DNA of 64,000 nt from Coptis chinensis (GCA_015680905.1 CM027379.1:96833001-96897000), one strand, 5' to 3'. Positions 11,721 to 25,060 are shown, counted from the first letter of the stretch. The notes: generated from the letters alone by a model not told the origin. Translations and numbers: made by a program.

Positions 11721-14322
11721 CTAGGTTAATGAGCTGCTGGGAAACTGATCATTAGTTTTGGACAACAGTCCCTCTTTCAAGTCCTCCCTTTCGTTGGGAA
11801 CCCTAGCTCTCGTCTCTTCGCAAGGTCCATAAGCACGACAACAAACAAGAAAATAAACAAAGTTGAGTAGACTCAAGAATGTAAGCAGACCGTAATAGTA
11901 GTCATACTGACCCTTGTTCAAATCGGTTGATAACCAGCTTATGCCCCCGCTCTTTGTAACATTATTCACAATAGTGAAAATCAGACTCCCTAGCAAGCCT
12001 GCAAAAGCAGTCCCTAGTGTAAAAAGAGCCATTCCTAAGGTAGACATGGTCTTTGGAAGTTGAGAGAAATAGAATTCTAGTTGCGCCACAGAATGAATAC
12101 CCTCAGCTAAGCCAGTCAGGCTGAATTGTGGTATTAACCACATAGCAGACATGTTGCCAACACTTTTGGGCTCATCCCGTAATACCTCTTCAAATGCACT
12201 TTTTCGTCGAATACTTTCCACAATCGCTCCCAATGCCATGGCTAAGCATGAGATAAGTAAACCAATCCCCATACGTAGTGTAGGCCTAGCTCCATGCGGT
12301 TGTTGGCTGTACTTTGCCACTAAGGGAATAACTACTTGGCCATAGAAGGCAGTCCCAAGTGTTGCAGCGATAGCAGTAAACAAACCAAAGGAGCCTGCTG
12401 GAATCTGGAAGTTAGATGTAATATATCTATCCATGCTGTTTGCCTGGAGGACTGTGATAGAAGATTGGCAGAGGGTCGTGAAGATCATGATACCGGTTGA
12501 CCAAATGGGAATGACTCTGATGAGTGCTTTTAGCCCTTCCACTTGATCAACACTGCATAGCTCCCATGGTTTAACAGCTGAACCATCAGAGTCGAAATCT
12601 TCTTCCGGATTTCTTATGATGCATGCTTTGTTTAGGAACCTACATAGCACTATGAATATCGATCAAATTCATATAGACAGCAATGGTAATGATATTGGTG
12701 ACAAGCTGAAGGTGATACCTTAGTTTGTCTGAAGGTTTGACGAAATTTGAGTCGTCTATGTGATAGTAAACTCTGTTTAACTTGTCCGCTGGGAATGCCA
12801 GATTTCTATTTCTAAAAGCTGCCACAATGACTTGAGTAAGTTCCGTAAATAAGCTTTTATGGATCTTTACTTTGACATATAGAGGACATCCCACCAAGAA
12901 GAAGAACGCAGATGACAATAGGAGCACGACTGGAATTCCGAAACCCATTTTCAAGCCAAAATGATCTTGAATATACACTACGAGAGTCAATCCAATGATA
13001 GATGAAAGTCCAATGGAAGCATAGTACCAGTTGAAGTATTTCTGTAACACTCTCTCATTCTTCTCAGGGTTGTCTGTTTTAACCAATTGATCTACACCAA
13101 AAGCAACGGCACATGGTCTAATACAACCAGCTCCAATTGATATGAGCACAAGAGAAGATCCTAGGAGAATTAGTTGAGCAAATGTTGGATTATCGCAGTG
13201 GGTGTGAGGCAAGTTGCAGGGAGCAGGCTTTGCCTGTGGAATCATGGCTGTTAACCATAGCAAGGTCATCCCCTGTATCAACAAAATAGGGTGAAAGCTA
13301 CTTGTTATATTTGGATATAAGACTAATAACAAGTTATATTTTAGTTGTACAAAAAAATGAAAAATCATTTACTTTATGTAAGATCTATGAATATAGCATA
13401 TTAGCATCTGGGTTTTGGTATATGCAAACAAAGCTTTAGATGCGGCTAAGAACAGAGAACACAATGATGTGGATCGTTCAGCTTGAATTTACAAAATTAA
13501 GCACGATAAGATACTGCTTGGGCTAAAATGGATGACAGGGTAATTATACTTGTTTGTTGATGTTTTCTAGAAGCATGTACTTGGGCTAACAACGCTTGAC
13601 GTTGATTAGTACTACTTACATTACAGATAAGATACTGTAAAGTGTAAACTGTAGTAAATGAGTTCATGATTTAATTTAATATTGAGATTTACGGACAACA
13701 ATTAGTCAAGAATGCATTGAGTACTTACACCAAAACTAATGATCGATCCCAAGGCGATTACTCGAAATCGACCCAAATAAGAATCTGAAATGAAGGCCCC
13801 CGGAATTGACAGAAAGGCTGACAAAAAAGACCAGAGAGACAGAAGGCTGGCGCCCTTGGCACCTTCCATGTGATACACTTTGGTGAAGTATAAGATCATA
13901 TTTGGTTGAATCCCAATACTCACGAGCTGTTCAAAAGACTCGTTCACTAAAAAATCATATCAATACACTTGTCATTTCTGCTCAAAAGAATATATACTAA
14001 ACAAAATTGTAAGACTACACAAGTGTGTGCACATGAATTGTGGTGGATGTTGTAGGTAACTAGGTATACGGGTATACCGTATATATGCACGAGGAAAGAC
14101 TCCGTAGTAAAAGCAGGTCCAGTTCAATTACTTGACTTACATGCCCATATGGATATGATGTGTATGTGTGCGCATGTGTATCGTGGTTTGTATGTGTAGG
14201 GAAAGTATACCTATTATGAAGGGCATGGTTCTAAGACCACCCTTCCGGATTGAATCCTCCTGTTTGATAAATTTTTGGTTGCAACAGTGCTCCATGTTTT
14301 CCTCCGTAGCAGTGTAGTTCAT
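11721..14322 (-). CDS. NRT1/PTR family transporter, NPF1-like
   Basis: Four exons join in frame: 14322-14211, 13946-13729, 13272-12719 and 12639-11721, all with GT-AG introns, giving about 600 residues, normal for the family. These are proton-coupled carriers of nitrate, peptides or hormones in plasma or vacuolar membranes. Family marks are KGGLRTMPFII at residues 27-37, AFISDSYLGRFR in exon 2, GAGCIRPC and FGVDQL in exon 3, FNWYY, and the long cytosolic loop before VKPWELCSVDQVEGLK. The region has about twelve hydrophobic segments in two halves. The segment after KGGLRTMPFII (VNESFEQL) matches NPF1/NPF2 members best. The proton-coupling ExxER-type motif reads ESFEQ here, an unusual ending. 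The start at 14322 is used because an in-frame stop lies upstream; the Met nine codons in is an alternative. Substrate cannot be read from sequence. Confidence 0.9.
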
Positions 14323-15056
14323 GTCTTCCTTGTGTTTCAGCCCCTCTTCTCTGCTTCTGTTGTTTCAGACCTGATAACAATTAGAAGAAAAGGAACAGAA
14401 TAAGGTGCACATATTGGTAGAAACTGAGAGTCGTGAAAGTAGTATTTTAATATGCAAACCTCACTTAGATATTAACTATGTGCTTTAATAGTTTGTCTTT
14501 ACTTAACACTAATGTCATGTTTTGTCTTTTTTAACTGGATGGACTTTGATATCATCATCTAGTGCTTCAGCGCTTGCGTGCTGTGGTACATAGAGGAGAA
14601 TACATATAGGAGAATATTTGAATTCAATTCAGTTTTAAGGGATCTGATGGGCTGCTGAATTGCTCACAAAAAAAAAAACAAAAAATTGTATAAATGAGCC
14701 AAGTGCGCTTCACGCAATTCGAAATATGGCTTCACTCATCTTGCCATATTGCTAACTTTTGTCTCTTAGTATCAGTGGATGAAGGAAATAAAATAGAATA
14801 CAATCGTATCTTTCAGGTTCAAGTTCAATAATAACGAATATATACTAGCATTGTAGTGTGCAAGCTTTTGATATTTTTGATGGTTAAGTTGCTTCCAAAT
14901 CTGATTTATATCTGTAAATATTCGTTGTTGAATCGAATTTTGATGTGTACAATTACTGTATATAGTGCGTAACTTTAGATATTTCAAACCATGATGTCTT
15001 CGCCTCTTTTATAGTGCGTAACTTTTGATGTGAACATATATCTTTTTGAGACCATT
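14323..15056. other. Upstream region of the NPF gene
   Basis: This is AT-rich DNA without a gene. It should contain the promoter of the minus-strand transporter, but I see no motif clear enough to name. Confidence 0.5.
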
Positions 15057-15057
15057 A

Positions 15058-15381
15058 GGTAGCATGCGTTTTTTTTTTTTTTTTTCTTTCTTTCTAAAGA
15101 TAACATTTTATTATTAATAGTTCGTCACTCTCTCAGTAATATACCTTGCAAGTCATAAGATAGATTATTTACAGTAAAGGATGGTGACTTGATCCACCAA
15201 AAAGAACACAGAGCAAGTAAAGAAGTGAGCTGATCAGGTAGTTCAGGGTGTTTACAATCCATGGCTGGTTGCTAGCTTGATGAGAAGCATAATTTGCGAA
15301 GCCATCAACTACAAAATTAGCTTCTCTGTAGTTCCATCGCAATTTGTACAGAATTCGCTTATCTAATGGGTAGCACGCATC
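15058..15381 (-). mobile_element. Very short LINE 3' end
   Basis: On the minus strand the sequence ends in a long A-tract (T-run at about 15069-15085). It encodes the end of a LINE RNase H domain (KLRWNYREANFVVDGFANYA at about 15345-15286). Imperfect direct repeats GGTAGCATGCGT (15058-15069) and GGTAGCACGCAT (15369-15380) flank it and look like an old target duplication. Only about 300 bp were inserted. Confidence 0.7.
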
Positions 15382-15560
15382 TTTATGTCATATATTAAAG
15401 GGTTAACGAGTATTACCCCCATTAGATGAGCCAGTTAGGATTTCCTTCCACTAGATAGGAAATTAGGTTTCCCTCTCAAATACACACAAAAAAATAAGGT
15501 CAACCCGGGAGACCCTAATTTCCTCGTCTAGTGGGGAAATCCTAATTGGCTCATGTAGTG

Positions 15561-16069
15561 CAATAATTCTACACTAACACTGAGAATTTGGCACAGTTGA
15601 TCGACACAGTGACGTGGCACTGCAACATCAATGTTGCAATATGAAAAACTACCATTGCAACATCAATGTTGCATCGAAAAGTATCACTGCAACATCGATG
15701 TTGTACTATTCACTACAACGTCAATGTTGCATAGAGAAATATCATTGCAACATCAATGTTGCACCGAGAAATATCACTTCAATGTTAATAGAAATATCAT
15801 TTCAATATCAATGTTGCACCATGAAAACCACTACAACATCAATGTTGCTCTATGAAAAATCAATAAAATGGATGGTTTGGTATGAAGAAAAAATGAGAAT
15901 GGCAAAATAAAAATAAAAAGATGATAATGGAAAGAGAAAAAGTGTTTTGAGTGAGAGAAGAGATTTTTTACTCTTATTTTCACCACTGCAACATTGATGT
16001 TGCAACATGTTACGTCACTATGGTGTCATGACTGTGTCATTTTTCCTGTGTCAGTGTATAGTATTACTC
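15561..16069. mobile_element. Small TIR element with 9-bp duplication and palindrome array
   Basis: Flanking 9-mers CATGTAGTG (15552-15560) and CGTGTAGTG (16070-16078) differ by one base. The termini are similar inverted repeats (AATAATTCTACACTAACAC against the complement of GTGTCAGTGTATAGTATTAC). The 9-bp duplication suggests a MULE-type non-autonomous element. The interior holds about nine copies of the palindrome GCAACATCAATGTTGC. Confidence 0.7.
15618..15852. repeat. Array of GCAACATCAATGTTGC palindromes
   Basis: About eight copies, some with one or two changes, occur every 20-40 bases. One more lies at about 15989 in the right part of the element. Each copy can form a small cruciform or be a symmetric protein site. 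The open frames across it only reflect the repeat. Confidence 0.9.
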
Positions 16070-16847
16070 CGTGTAGTGGGGGTTATACTAGTTAACCCTA
16101 CTAGCAAATATGCACGTGCTCTGCACTTGAATGAAAAACAAAACTTATTGATGAGAATGCCATCATAGTTTAGTTTTCAATTATTAATTTTTGTGAAATT
16201 ATGCAAGTATATACCTATAGGTTATAACTCACATTAGCATTTTGAAATTGGCATAGGGGCTATGGCATATATCTAAACAAAAGTATAAGGCAAGAGTATT
16301 AATTAACAGACTTAAAACGCAAATTGTGGCTTATAGATATGAGCACAAAATCACAATAATATTAAAGCAAAATCAACAATATATTACAGATAATAGGCGG
16401 CTTTGATGCCTATATACACCATAAGTAAAACTCAGTCCAAAATTGTTTACACTACCAATTTGTTGCCGTGTGTATTGAGAATTCGCTATTTCAAAATGGA
16501 TGAAAAAAGCCTATATAATTAACATATAATCATGTACATGAATCTCATAGGCTTTGTGTTCATGCCTATGATATATTATACCAAAAGCAAAAAAAATCCA
16601 AAGAAAAAATGACCTTGAAAATTTATACCTATATATGGATAGTCAAGTAAACACAACTATATCAATCAATGAATAACGCCTGTGATAACCTAGCATTGAG
16701 TATTAATTAACTCTTTAGCTTGCAAAGAAAAACCTTATAAATAGATCACATATCGAACTAAAATGTTTCTAAACCATCGATTAAAAGGAAAGAGGCATAT
16801 GCCTAAGCATTTGCTCAGGGCGCGCCACTTTCTCCCAGAAAAATATA

Positions 16848-16995
16848 ATACAGCTTGTACTCGCACAAATTCCAATGCAGTATAGTGTATACTTGTATAG
16901 AAAATGGCCTCTGAATTTGGACAATACAGCTTGTACTCGCACAAATTCCAATGCAGTGTATACTTGTATAGAAAATGACCTCTGAATTTGGACTT
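16848..16995. repeat. Two tandem copies of a roughly 72-bp unit
   Basis: CAGCTTGTACTCGCACAAAT begins at 16851 and again at 16926. Both copies run on to CCTCTGAATTTGGAC. The first has a 6-9 bp extra segment (TAGTGTATA). The open frames here come from the duplication; no protein is recognised. Confidence 0.9.
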
Positions 16996-17069
16996 GCATC
17001 CTTTGCAGTCACTGGAAGTGCAAAACGGTATCACCAGTCCAATCAATATCTACTTGAATTTCATGCCCT

Positions 17070-19030
17070 ATTGGTACCACCCTGCAATGCTCGACATTCA
17101 AAAATTATAAAAGAGATTTCATAAACATTTAACTACACAATTTAGCTTCAAAGCTAATTAGGACAAACCTTCAATAAGAAGAAAGTCCCCGTGAGACTAA
17201 TTTTGGGGGAATGGATATGGAAAATGGTGACAAATACATTAAGTGCATCATTACTTGAAAAGGTTCATAACATGTAGAAGCTAACGAATTATGATATATA
17301 TGGTATCACACCTAATAAGAAACTCTATATAAGCAGTACTTACCTTGTCCCTTTATCAAGTAGGATACCAATGTAAGTTTTCTAAGACAACATGCATCCT
17401 AAGAAGATCTTTGTTCGAGTGTACCACCATAGCTTCCATATAAATCGCTAGACACCTTAATGAACTCTTCATTATAATAGCTTACATAAAGTCAACTCCC
17501 ATTCTCTATGGCAAGCACCCTATGGGAAACCAACTGTAGCCCACATTCTAGGTCCAAGTTTGTGTATTATACCACCTTGTAAAATGTTTCTGCAGGCGAA
17601 AGAGAATTTTTTAAATTTCCCGACAGCATACTGAAACGCCATACTGGTAGTTAGAGGAAAATGAAAGGGGATGTTAAGCTGGCTTATGCAAATTGAATTA
17701 GGCTATGTGCGACAACAAAATACCAACCTTAACTTCTTTCTTTAGCGGCAGTCTCGAATACAACAATGGGATCTTTAGAGAATTCATTAAGAGTAAACCC
17801 TCCAAGTTTAGTGCAGTCGACTTAAAGAGCATGCAATGCACTCAAATCCAGTCTAATATTAACTAATAATAACACCTGAGAATGAGTTTCCACAAATCTA
17901 TTAGTTGAAGTCATAACAGAGAACCAAGACCTTAAGATTTGTTTTTAAGTAGCAAGGAAGACCACCATCTCTTCTGCAAACTAATTTTTTGAATAGACAA
18001 AAGATTTATATCCTCAACAAAGTTAATTACAGTAAAACAGGACTATACTGGCAAAAACCAAAATCCTATTTTAAAAATAATTAAATATCATATTCAAGGC
18101 ATTCTAGCTCCCCGACCTCATGAATGTCTTAGAGTTATTTTGTTTATCAAGATGTAGAGTTTGTAACAAATTATTTCACATTCCAATTAAATGGCTAATT
18201 TAGAGAAGGGGAAGAGAATTCCATGCCAATGGGACATCATTGGAGACAATACCCCTTGAAACCTAGTTATAAATCACATTCCTATCCTACTCAACAGATC
18301 CTATAATGCATATCTTATACATAAGGATGGCAGAAGTCTTTGGGGCTATTGCATTACCGTACCATATATAAAGGTTAATGCTAACACAACAATAGGTGGT
18401 ATCAAATAAAAGAAAACCTCATTAACCAAACTTTTAAAAAAATACTAATTCAGAAGCACTCACAATTCAGGAAGAAGCTAAACCTTTGTGCATTAGTGTT
18501 TGAGAAAGTACCAACTCGGACATCACCCTCACCTGCAAACTAAAGGGGTTCTCATTAGCCACTTTGCTAAAACTCATTTGCCTATGGTATTTAAAATTTG
18601 TTCATAGTGCTCAGATGTCATGTCTGTATTCTAATTCCCTATCTATTTTCTTTTATATTTTTGAAAATATACACTTGATGAATAAATTTGGTAAAAATAA
18701 TTTATATGATACGGTCATTTACCCTTTGAATTTGGTGGCTGGGTGGGAAGGGGTGAATAAAAGAGCACACAATACAAATGTCAAAGTGAATTTCACAAGA
18801 ATACAATAAAGCAATGTAAATTTTTAATACAAAAGTTCACATAATTTATACTCTATCTCCTTTCTACACTATGCTTGAACCTTACTAAGGCTTCAAGAAG
18901 CGTGTGTCACAGTGTGTATTTCACTCTTAATGCGTCCAACAAAAACAAAAATACCAATAACCACCCCTAAACTCACACAAGAAATTGGGTCTAACACCCA
19001 ATTTTGGAGAAAATGAAGTCTAGAGGACAC
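17070..19030. other. No gene seen
   Basis: This is AT-rich DNA inside the candidate Helitron. I find no coding exon, RNA or repeat that I can support. Confidence 0.5.
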
Positions 19031-19040
19031 GGTTTTTGTT

Positions 19041-19989
19041 GAGTAACTCACAAGGACAAATTCTAGCAATTAATAACTCATGAACCCACGGTTTCAAATT
19101 TTGTAACCCTCAAGGACAAAATAAGCTGGCCCGGCCATTTTACTTTTTTTAAATGTCAGTTATACCCTTTCGTGAAAATAACCCTCAAGGACAAATGGCC
19201 CGGATTTAAAATAAATATTTTCCAATTTTACCCTTTCTGTCATTTTACTATGAACAATGAGCGTTCATACCTTCTGCTAGTGTATGAACAATGATTGTTC
19301 ATATCCAAATAGGTGAATGTACCTTATACAATATATTGATGTATGAACATTGAATGTTCATAGTGAACAATCAATGTTCATACCCAATCAATGTTCGTAC
19401 CCAAAGACTATGAACATTGAATGTTCATACCCAAAGGACCAAGGACTATGAACATCGAATGTTCATACCTAAAAGACTATGAACATTGAATGTTCATACC
19501 CAATCAATATTCATACCCAAGGACTGTGAACATTGAAAGTTCATACTCAAAGGACTATGAACATCGAATGTTCATACCCAAAGGACTATGAACATTGAAT
19601 GTTCATACCCAATCAATATTCATACCCAAGGACTGTGCACATTGAATGTTCATACCCAAAGAACTATGAACATTGAATGTTCACTATGAACATCGAATGT
19701 TCATACCCAAAGGACTATGAACATTGAATGTTCATACCCAATCAATGTTCATACCCAAAGACTATGAACATTCAATGTTCATACTAAATACACCAGGTCG
19801 TTTCGTCTGGGCCGGGCCGTTAATTATTTCGCGTCAGGGTATACTTGACATTTCATCTACTCGATCCGTTTTTTATTTCGCGTCAAGGGTATACTTGAAC
19901 TTTCATCTACCCGGTCTTTGAGAGTTACAAAAATAAAAAGGTGTCCTTGAGAGTTACTTTTTCGGCATTTTTATCCTTGAGAGTCACTC
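19041..19989. mobile_element. Non-autonomous TIR element with a large palindrome array
   Basis: Left GAGTAACTCACAAGGACAAA and TTTGTAACCCTCAAGGACAA are mirrored at the right by GTCCTTGAGAGTTAC and ATCCTTGAGAGTCACTC, so the ends are long, imperfect inverted repeats with a repeated CTCAAGGAC word. The centre (about 19255-19785) is a palindrome array. I could not settle the target duplication. There is no coding sequence. Confidence 0.6.
19255..19785. repeat. Array of TGAACATTGAATGTTCA palindromes
   Basis: About twenty copies of TGAACATTGAATGTTCA, or the halves TGAACAT/ATGTTCA, are linked by ACCCAAAGGACTA or ACCCAATCAAT. The spacing is about 25-35 bases, and higher-order blocks are themselves repeated. 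Confidence 0.92.
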
Positions 19990-19999
19990 CCTCAACTCA

Positions 20000-21048
20000 C
20001 AAGTATCAAATTAATGTAGTCCAATGAACTAAATCTTTCTGGTTTCCTAATAGCAGTTCATATGAAACGTGGATAAGCAAATATGACAGGTAATGTTATC
20101 AAACCAATTATAGCTGCCAAGACATTTATATAAATGGTATCTTAACTGCTACAAAACATGTCAAACATCCAAATACTATTCATAATCCAGCACAAATTGA
20201 ACTTGGACGTGGTTTATTCTTCTTGCATGTGTATGCAAAATCCAAGTTGTCGGGTATTAGTATATCGTAGATATGGAATCCGGATTGGTTGTGACTCACC
20301 ACATATAAGCTTGTGGCATGGCTGAAGTGGGGAAACACAATGCAATTCTTTGTACATGTTCTGATTAGGGCAACGATTAATCATGTTTCACACTTGTCTG
20401 TAAAAAAGGGAAAAAAAGTAGAAAGACCAATGTTAGGTATTGAGTAGACCATGTAATGTAATGCATAATTAATCAAGAAGACGAAAAAGAGTAAGATGTG
20501 AATTTATAATTTGGAAAGAATATGTTCAGAAACATTTTAATAGTAAGACATGAATACTACGAAGATAAATGATAGGCACAAATACACCATAGAATCCTTA
20601 CATAATATAAAAAATGTGTAACTCTGCATTAAAACAATCATATCTATGCCTTGTATAAGCATACAATACACCAAAATCCATTATTTACATCGAAATATAA
20701 CGCAATTCTTGAATGAGTAGGTTGACAGGGTATGGAAGGGTTTCCAGTCATGTCAAATAAGTCAGAGTAATAGCTCTTACTTCATGCACGTTTAAAAAAA
20801 TGCATAAATACATAAACGTTCCACATAAAGTCTACCATTCCCGGCCAGTTCATGTACTGTAAACAACAGTGATAGGATATGAGTTAATTTCCCCATTATA
20901 AAAAAAAACATATATTCCTCTCGAAGTCGATCAGAAAATATAATAGACATTCCGCCACCACATTGAATTAGAACGACCTTCATCATTTTTTTTTTGACAG
21001 TCCAGTAATTGTAAAAAGAATTCCTCATATAGTCTAACTTTGTACCAC
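20000..21048. other. No gene seen
   Basis: This is AT-rich spacer inside the candidate Helitron, with no supported feature. Confidence 0.5.
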
Positions 21049-21098
<50 letters not shown>

Positions 21099-21124
21099 AC
21101 ACACACATTTACACACACATTGTT

Positions 21125-21197
<73 letters not shown>
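21049..21197. repeat. (CA)n and (TA)n microsatellite
   Basis: About 30 CA units with small interruptions are followed by about 34 TA units. Confidence 0.97.
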
Positions 21198-21198
<1 letters not shown>

Positions 21199-24100
21199 TA
21201 ACTACATAACAATCCTCTTTAATTTAAAGCAAAACCAATAAATGGAATCAAAACGCTGAATCATCAGTACCTTAATTTGGCGTGTATATAATAGTGTCAT
21301 TCTTGCTCGTGTGTTTATATCCTCCTAGCTAGAGAAGAATAACTACAATCTCCGCTTCAGTTCGTTATCAAAACAATCCAGAACAACAACTATTACCCTA
21401 CACAATCCATACAGATGAACCGAATATGAATATATCATTGTCCCCTAAATAACAGTAAAAAACTCTTTCATAACATTGTCTTTTGATGATACAATAAAAC
21501 TTTTCTAACGTGCCTTAAAGAAACATGCTTGCGTAAATGTATAATCCATCAATCCATGTTTGTTTTCATTTAAGCATATGTTGCTAGTCTAACATTCAAA
21601 TTATGTTAAAAGCTCGACCTTAGCAATTCTAAAATGCCTAACTGAAATTGAATTTCTACTCCATATAAGAAAAACAGAGATGGATGGATGTACTAACTGC
21701 TTCAAATAATCGCAACCTTAAAAAATGTAATTCCAAAAATTTATGATGGATTGCACTACATTCATTTTGATTTTTCACAGTTTTAAAGTATACATCAATT
21801 GAAAAATGAAAAAGAAATCAAAACCTTGAAAGCTTTCAATCCAACAGGATGCTTGCAATAGCTCCTCCAAAAAAAATTCTCTTTTTATCCAATTTTTTTT
21901 TAGGCTTCTCAGGTTAAGTTTAGCTACATATTGTGACTTTAAGCTTCTTATTACATCCTTTCTACTCAGTAATCACACTAAGTTATTTCCGTACCATATG
22001 TTTCTCTTCTCCTCCTATTTCGTTTTGGTGCCATTCATAGAGTGGGGTGAAACCACAAAGTTCAAATTTCTTTATAATAGTAGTATGCATTAGTAATGTT
22101 CTCTAATCATCCATGAAATTCGCTAAAAACTTTGGTTTCATAGCATAATCAGTATCTTTGATCACTGCAAACATTTTTACAAGCTGCACTTAACAAAGCT
22201 TAACAACATAGTGACCAGAAATTGAGAGGTCAAAATTTTGAATGTATTAAGACAGCAATTTAGGCTGGATAAAGACCGTGTAGTGAGCAATGGAGTAAAT
22301 AGAAAAATTATTTTTCTCAATTAATAGACATCATATATTATACTTTCCCTCACTTCCTCCTGTTCAGGATTCAAATCAAAAGGTTCTCCATTGTAAATCG
22401 TTTTCACTCCATGAGGTTTGTATGTTGGGGGAAAAAATAACACCATTGTGCACTCAGGTAAGTAGTCCACTTATGCCCTTCGCTAGAACTAGATGTTTTT
22501 TTTTTTGTAGATGGTTAAGTTTATATTAAGTAGAAAATATGAACAATGAATGGTAATTGTTTTTATACTTTGGTGGCAACGTTCGAAAGCTATTGTCATC
22601 GCAAGCAAAATGGATATGCAGGAAACCAAGAATGAAGTTAGTTGTTGCTTGAGGAGTGGTGGTACCTTCAAGGAATAGCAGAATGTCATCTAGATGGTGC
22701 CAAAGCAATTTTGAAACCGAAGTTACGTGACGCCGCCACCGACAAGAATGATCTCGTGCCTACATGGTAGCTGTGGAGCAAAAGAAAAATTGGTGTATTA
22801 GCAGTAAAAGTAGCAACTACATTTAATCACATAGCTCTAGCAGCTAAACCAAAAACACAATGATTACATGAAGAGTAGAACACGTAAGTTCACTTTAACT
22901 CCATGGAGAAAGATGCATAAGAGATTCCAGCTGTGCCACAGAGACCTTCAACTGGATTGGATTGGACTGGACTGGTATGATTGTTACAGATTGCAGTAGA
23001 AGCAGTCCAGATAAAATTTGTTTTCTCTAAGTTCGAAAGGCACAATTTGAATAAGGTAAGTTTATTGCTGGTACATATTTTCTAGTTCACCTGCCAAGTG
23101 TTGTGATAATTCAAAAGTTAAAAGGCTGCGTTCAGTCTACCAAAGTGCCTACTTCTTAATTCAATCCCAAAACCCAAGTTCAAAAACTACATGTTGTAAG
23201 CAATACCCAAAAGGCCAAAACCCAAATTCAGAAACTAAATGTACATAGCAATCCTTAATTTCAAAAAGAATATCATGAAATCCACAAATCGACTTCTTTG
23301 AAAAGGATACCAACAACCAAGTCAACTGAAACATCTAAAATTAAAAAAGATCACATTTTCATTTTTGGCACCTTTTAGATTATCCACTCCCTACTTTACC
23401 AATAAAGAGTGTCAATGCAATGGTTCCATGAAAGTTGGTGAAGTTAGGTATAAAATTTCCAAAAAACAGGCCCAAATTTCAATCAATGAGAGAAAATAAA
23501 AATGGAATAAAACTGTTCAAACATAGAGCCTTTACCTTGATAATATGGTAAAAGTATAAACAATCAAAATTGTTTATATTTAGGCCAGTGTCGCTCGCAC
23601 CCCCTCCCCCTCTCCCCAACCTCCTTCAATAATACAATGCTGGTTTATCCCACAAAATAAAGCAGAGGAGTGAGATTTACCTTGGCTATTTCATATGACA
23701 CAGTTGTATTTGCTGTAAGGTCAGGCATGTTTCTAACTTAAAACTTGTCCACATTATCGCTTGTGTAGCGATCAATTTCATTTAACCATTTGCTAGGTTA
23801 TAGACGACAACCCACCCAAGACACCACAGGCATATGAGAATTCACTATGGTAAGAATGCAAGCAGAAAGTAGTTGCAACTTATCAATATCAAGGATAAGA
23901 CTGCTTACAATGATACCTTGAGCTCCACAGTTATAGTTGGTAGTGATCGTCCTGAAATGTTCTTGCCTTTGCAGCGACCAACTACACAGAAAGAAAGTGC
24001 ACACAATTTAGGGCATGAGAAGTTAAGCCAAGAAAGTAAAATTTTCAACTACCAGGGAAAATTGATCTGGAATTTGTATGAAGTAGTTGATGAGATCAGA

Positions 24101-25060
24101 ACAATGTCTTCAATATCAAGTTTCATGGTAAGAACTAAAAAAGAAAAAGTAACCTTCATGCACAACATACATTTAACAATTTTGTAGGTCCATTGTAATT
24201 CGGCTCAATAGAGACGTGACTTCTACATACCACAATTGTCTGATAGGCTGCTTACTCTCTCAGCCCCCCTGTTGAAACAGGTAAGATGAATTAACAACAA
24301 TACGTTCTATATCTAGACAACAGAAAGAAAGCAACCAATCCTTATAAAATTTAGTCAAAACGAAGAAAGACAGAACCATAACAAAAACGCAATACTGAGC
24401 GAGTACCTTTCACTTTATTCTATAATCTATCAAACTCTACTTTGAATCCTTTAAGCTCTCAAACTTGATAAATTGTATAATTAGCTTAGCATCCAAATCA
24501 ATTCACAAGAAATTGTATTATAATTAAGGCAGGACTACTATACAACTTGGAAAACGAAGTACCCAAAAATCGATTTACTGGCACAACCGTAAGTGTTCTC
24601 ACAATCCATCAAGACAGAGAGCATCATTTTGAAAGAATAGCCCGTGTTTTCACTAAATACTAATAGCAATTGCTTAAACATCGGATATTTACCGTTACAC
24701 AAATAAGCTCCATAAGCTGAGCACACAAACGACAATCTCCATCCAACCCAGAAGTATAAAAAAAAAATCCTTGAAGACTCCTAGCGTCTTTAACTGACCC
24801 ATGTACCAAAACAAACCTTCAATAGCCAAATATAAAAAATGAAAGCCTACAAAACAATGAAAAACAAAAGGATCTTATATTTGAGAATTCTATTCTGAAG
24901 TGGAAAGCACAATTTTTTGACATGCATGTGTTCTTTTGCTTGTTCTTGACATGGAAGTAAGTTTGCTCAACTTACTTTCTAAGCTGTATTCATGTTATCT
25001 TTGTCACAATAGACTGATCCCTTCGCTTCATAATAGAAAAATTAAAGAGAACAACATTAC
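21198..25060. other. No whole gene; possible remains of captured exons
   Basis: This is AT-rich with only short open frames. Two stretches have exon-like edges (minus strand near 23690-23760 and plus strand near 23873-24187), but I could not assign either to a family. A GGATTGGATTGGACTGGACT run lies near 22954. Confidence 0.4.

Larger units (their letters stand above)
15399..16099. mobile_element. Foldback MITE interrupted by a second element
   Basis: The ends are inverted copies: AGGGTTAACGAGTATTACCC at the left and GGGTTATACTAGTTAACCCT at the right. The left arm continues as GAGCCAGTTAGGATTTCC and is mirrored at 15510-15560 (GGAAATCCTAATTGGCTC). The right arm is then split by the inner element at 15561-16069 and resumes at 16070. 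Without the insert it is a nearly pure hairpin of about 190 bp. Confidence 0.75.

Noticed and set aside
15618-15852. A CRISPR-like array
   Set aside because: The palindromes have uneven spacing and similar spacers, lie in a plant TIR element, and no cas gene is present.
15614-15910. Overlapping open frames rich in Cys-Asn-Ile-Asn-Val
   Set aside because: They arise from the GCAACATCAATGTTGC palindrome array and have no other support.
16735-17046. Three overlapping minus-strand frames with repeated sequence
   Set aside because: They reflect the 72-bp tandem duplication; no family resemblance or splice context was found.
19255-19785. A CRISPR-like array
   Set aside because: The spacers are short and repeated, and the unit is a plain palindrome within a TIR element.
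20792-21130. Open frame encoding a long Cys-Val alternation
   Set aside because: It is only the (CA)n microsatellite read in frame.
23873-24187. A 104-codon plus-strand frame that might be part of an OB-fold or replication protein
   Set aside because: The resemblance was too weak, and I found no supporting neighbouring exon.
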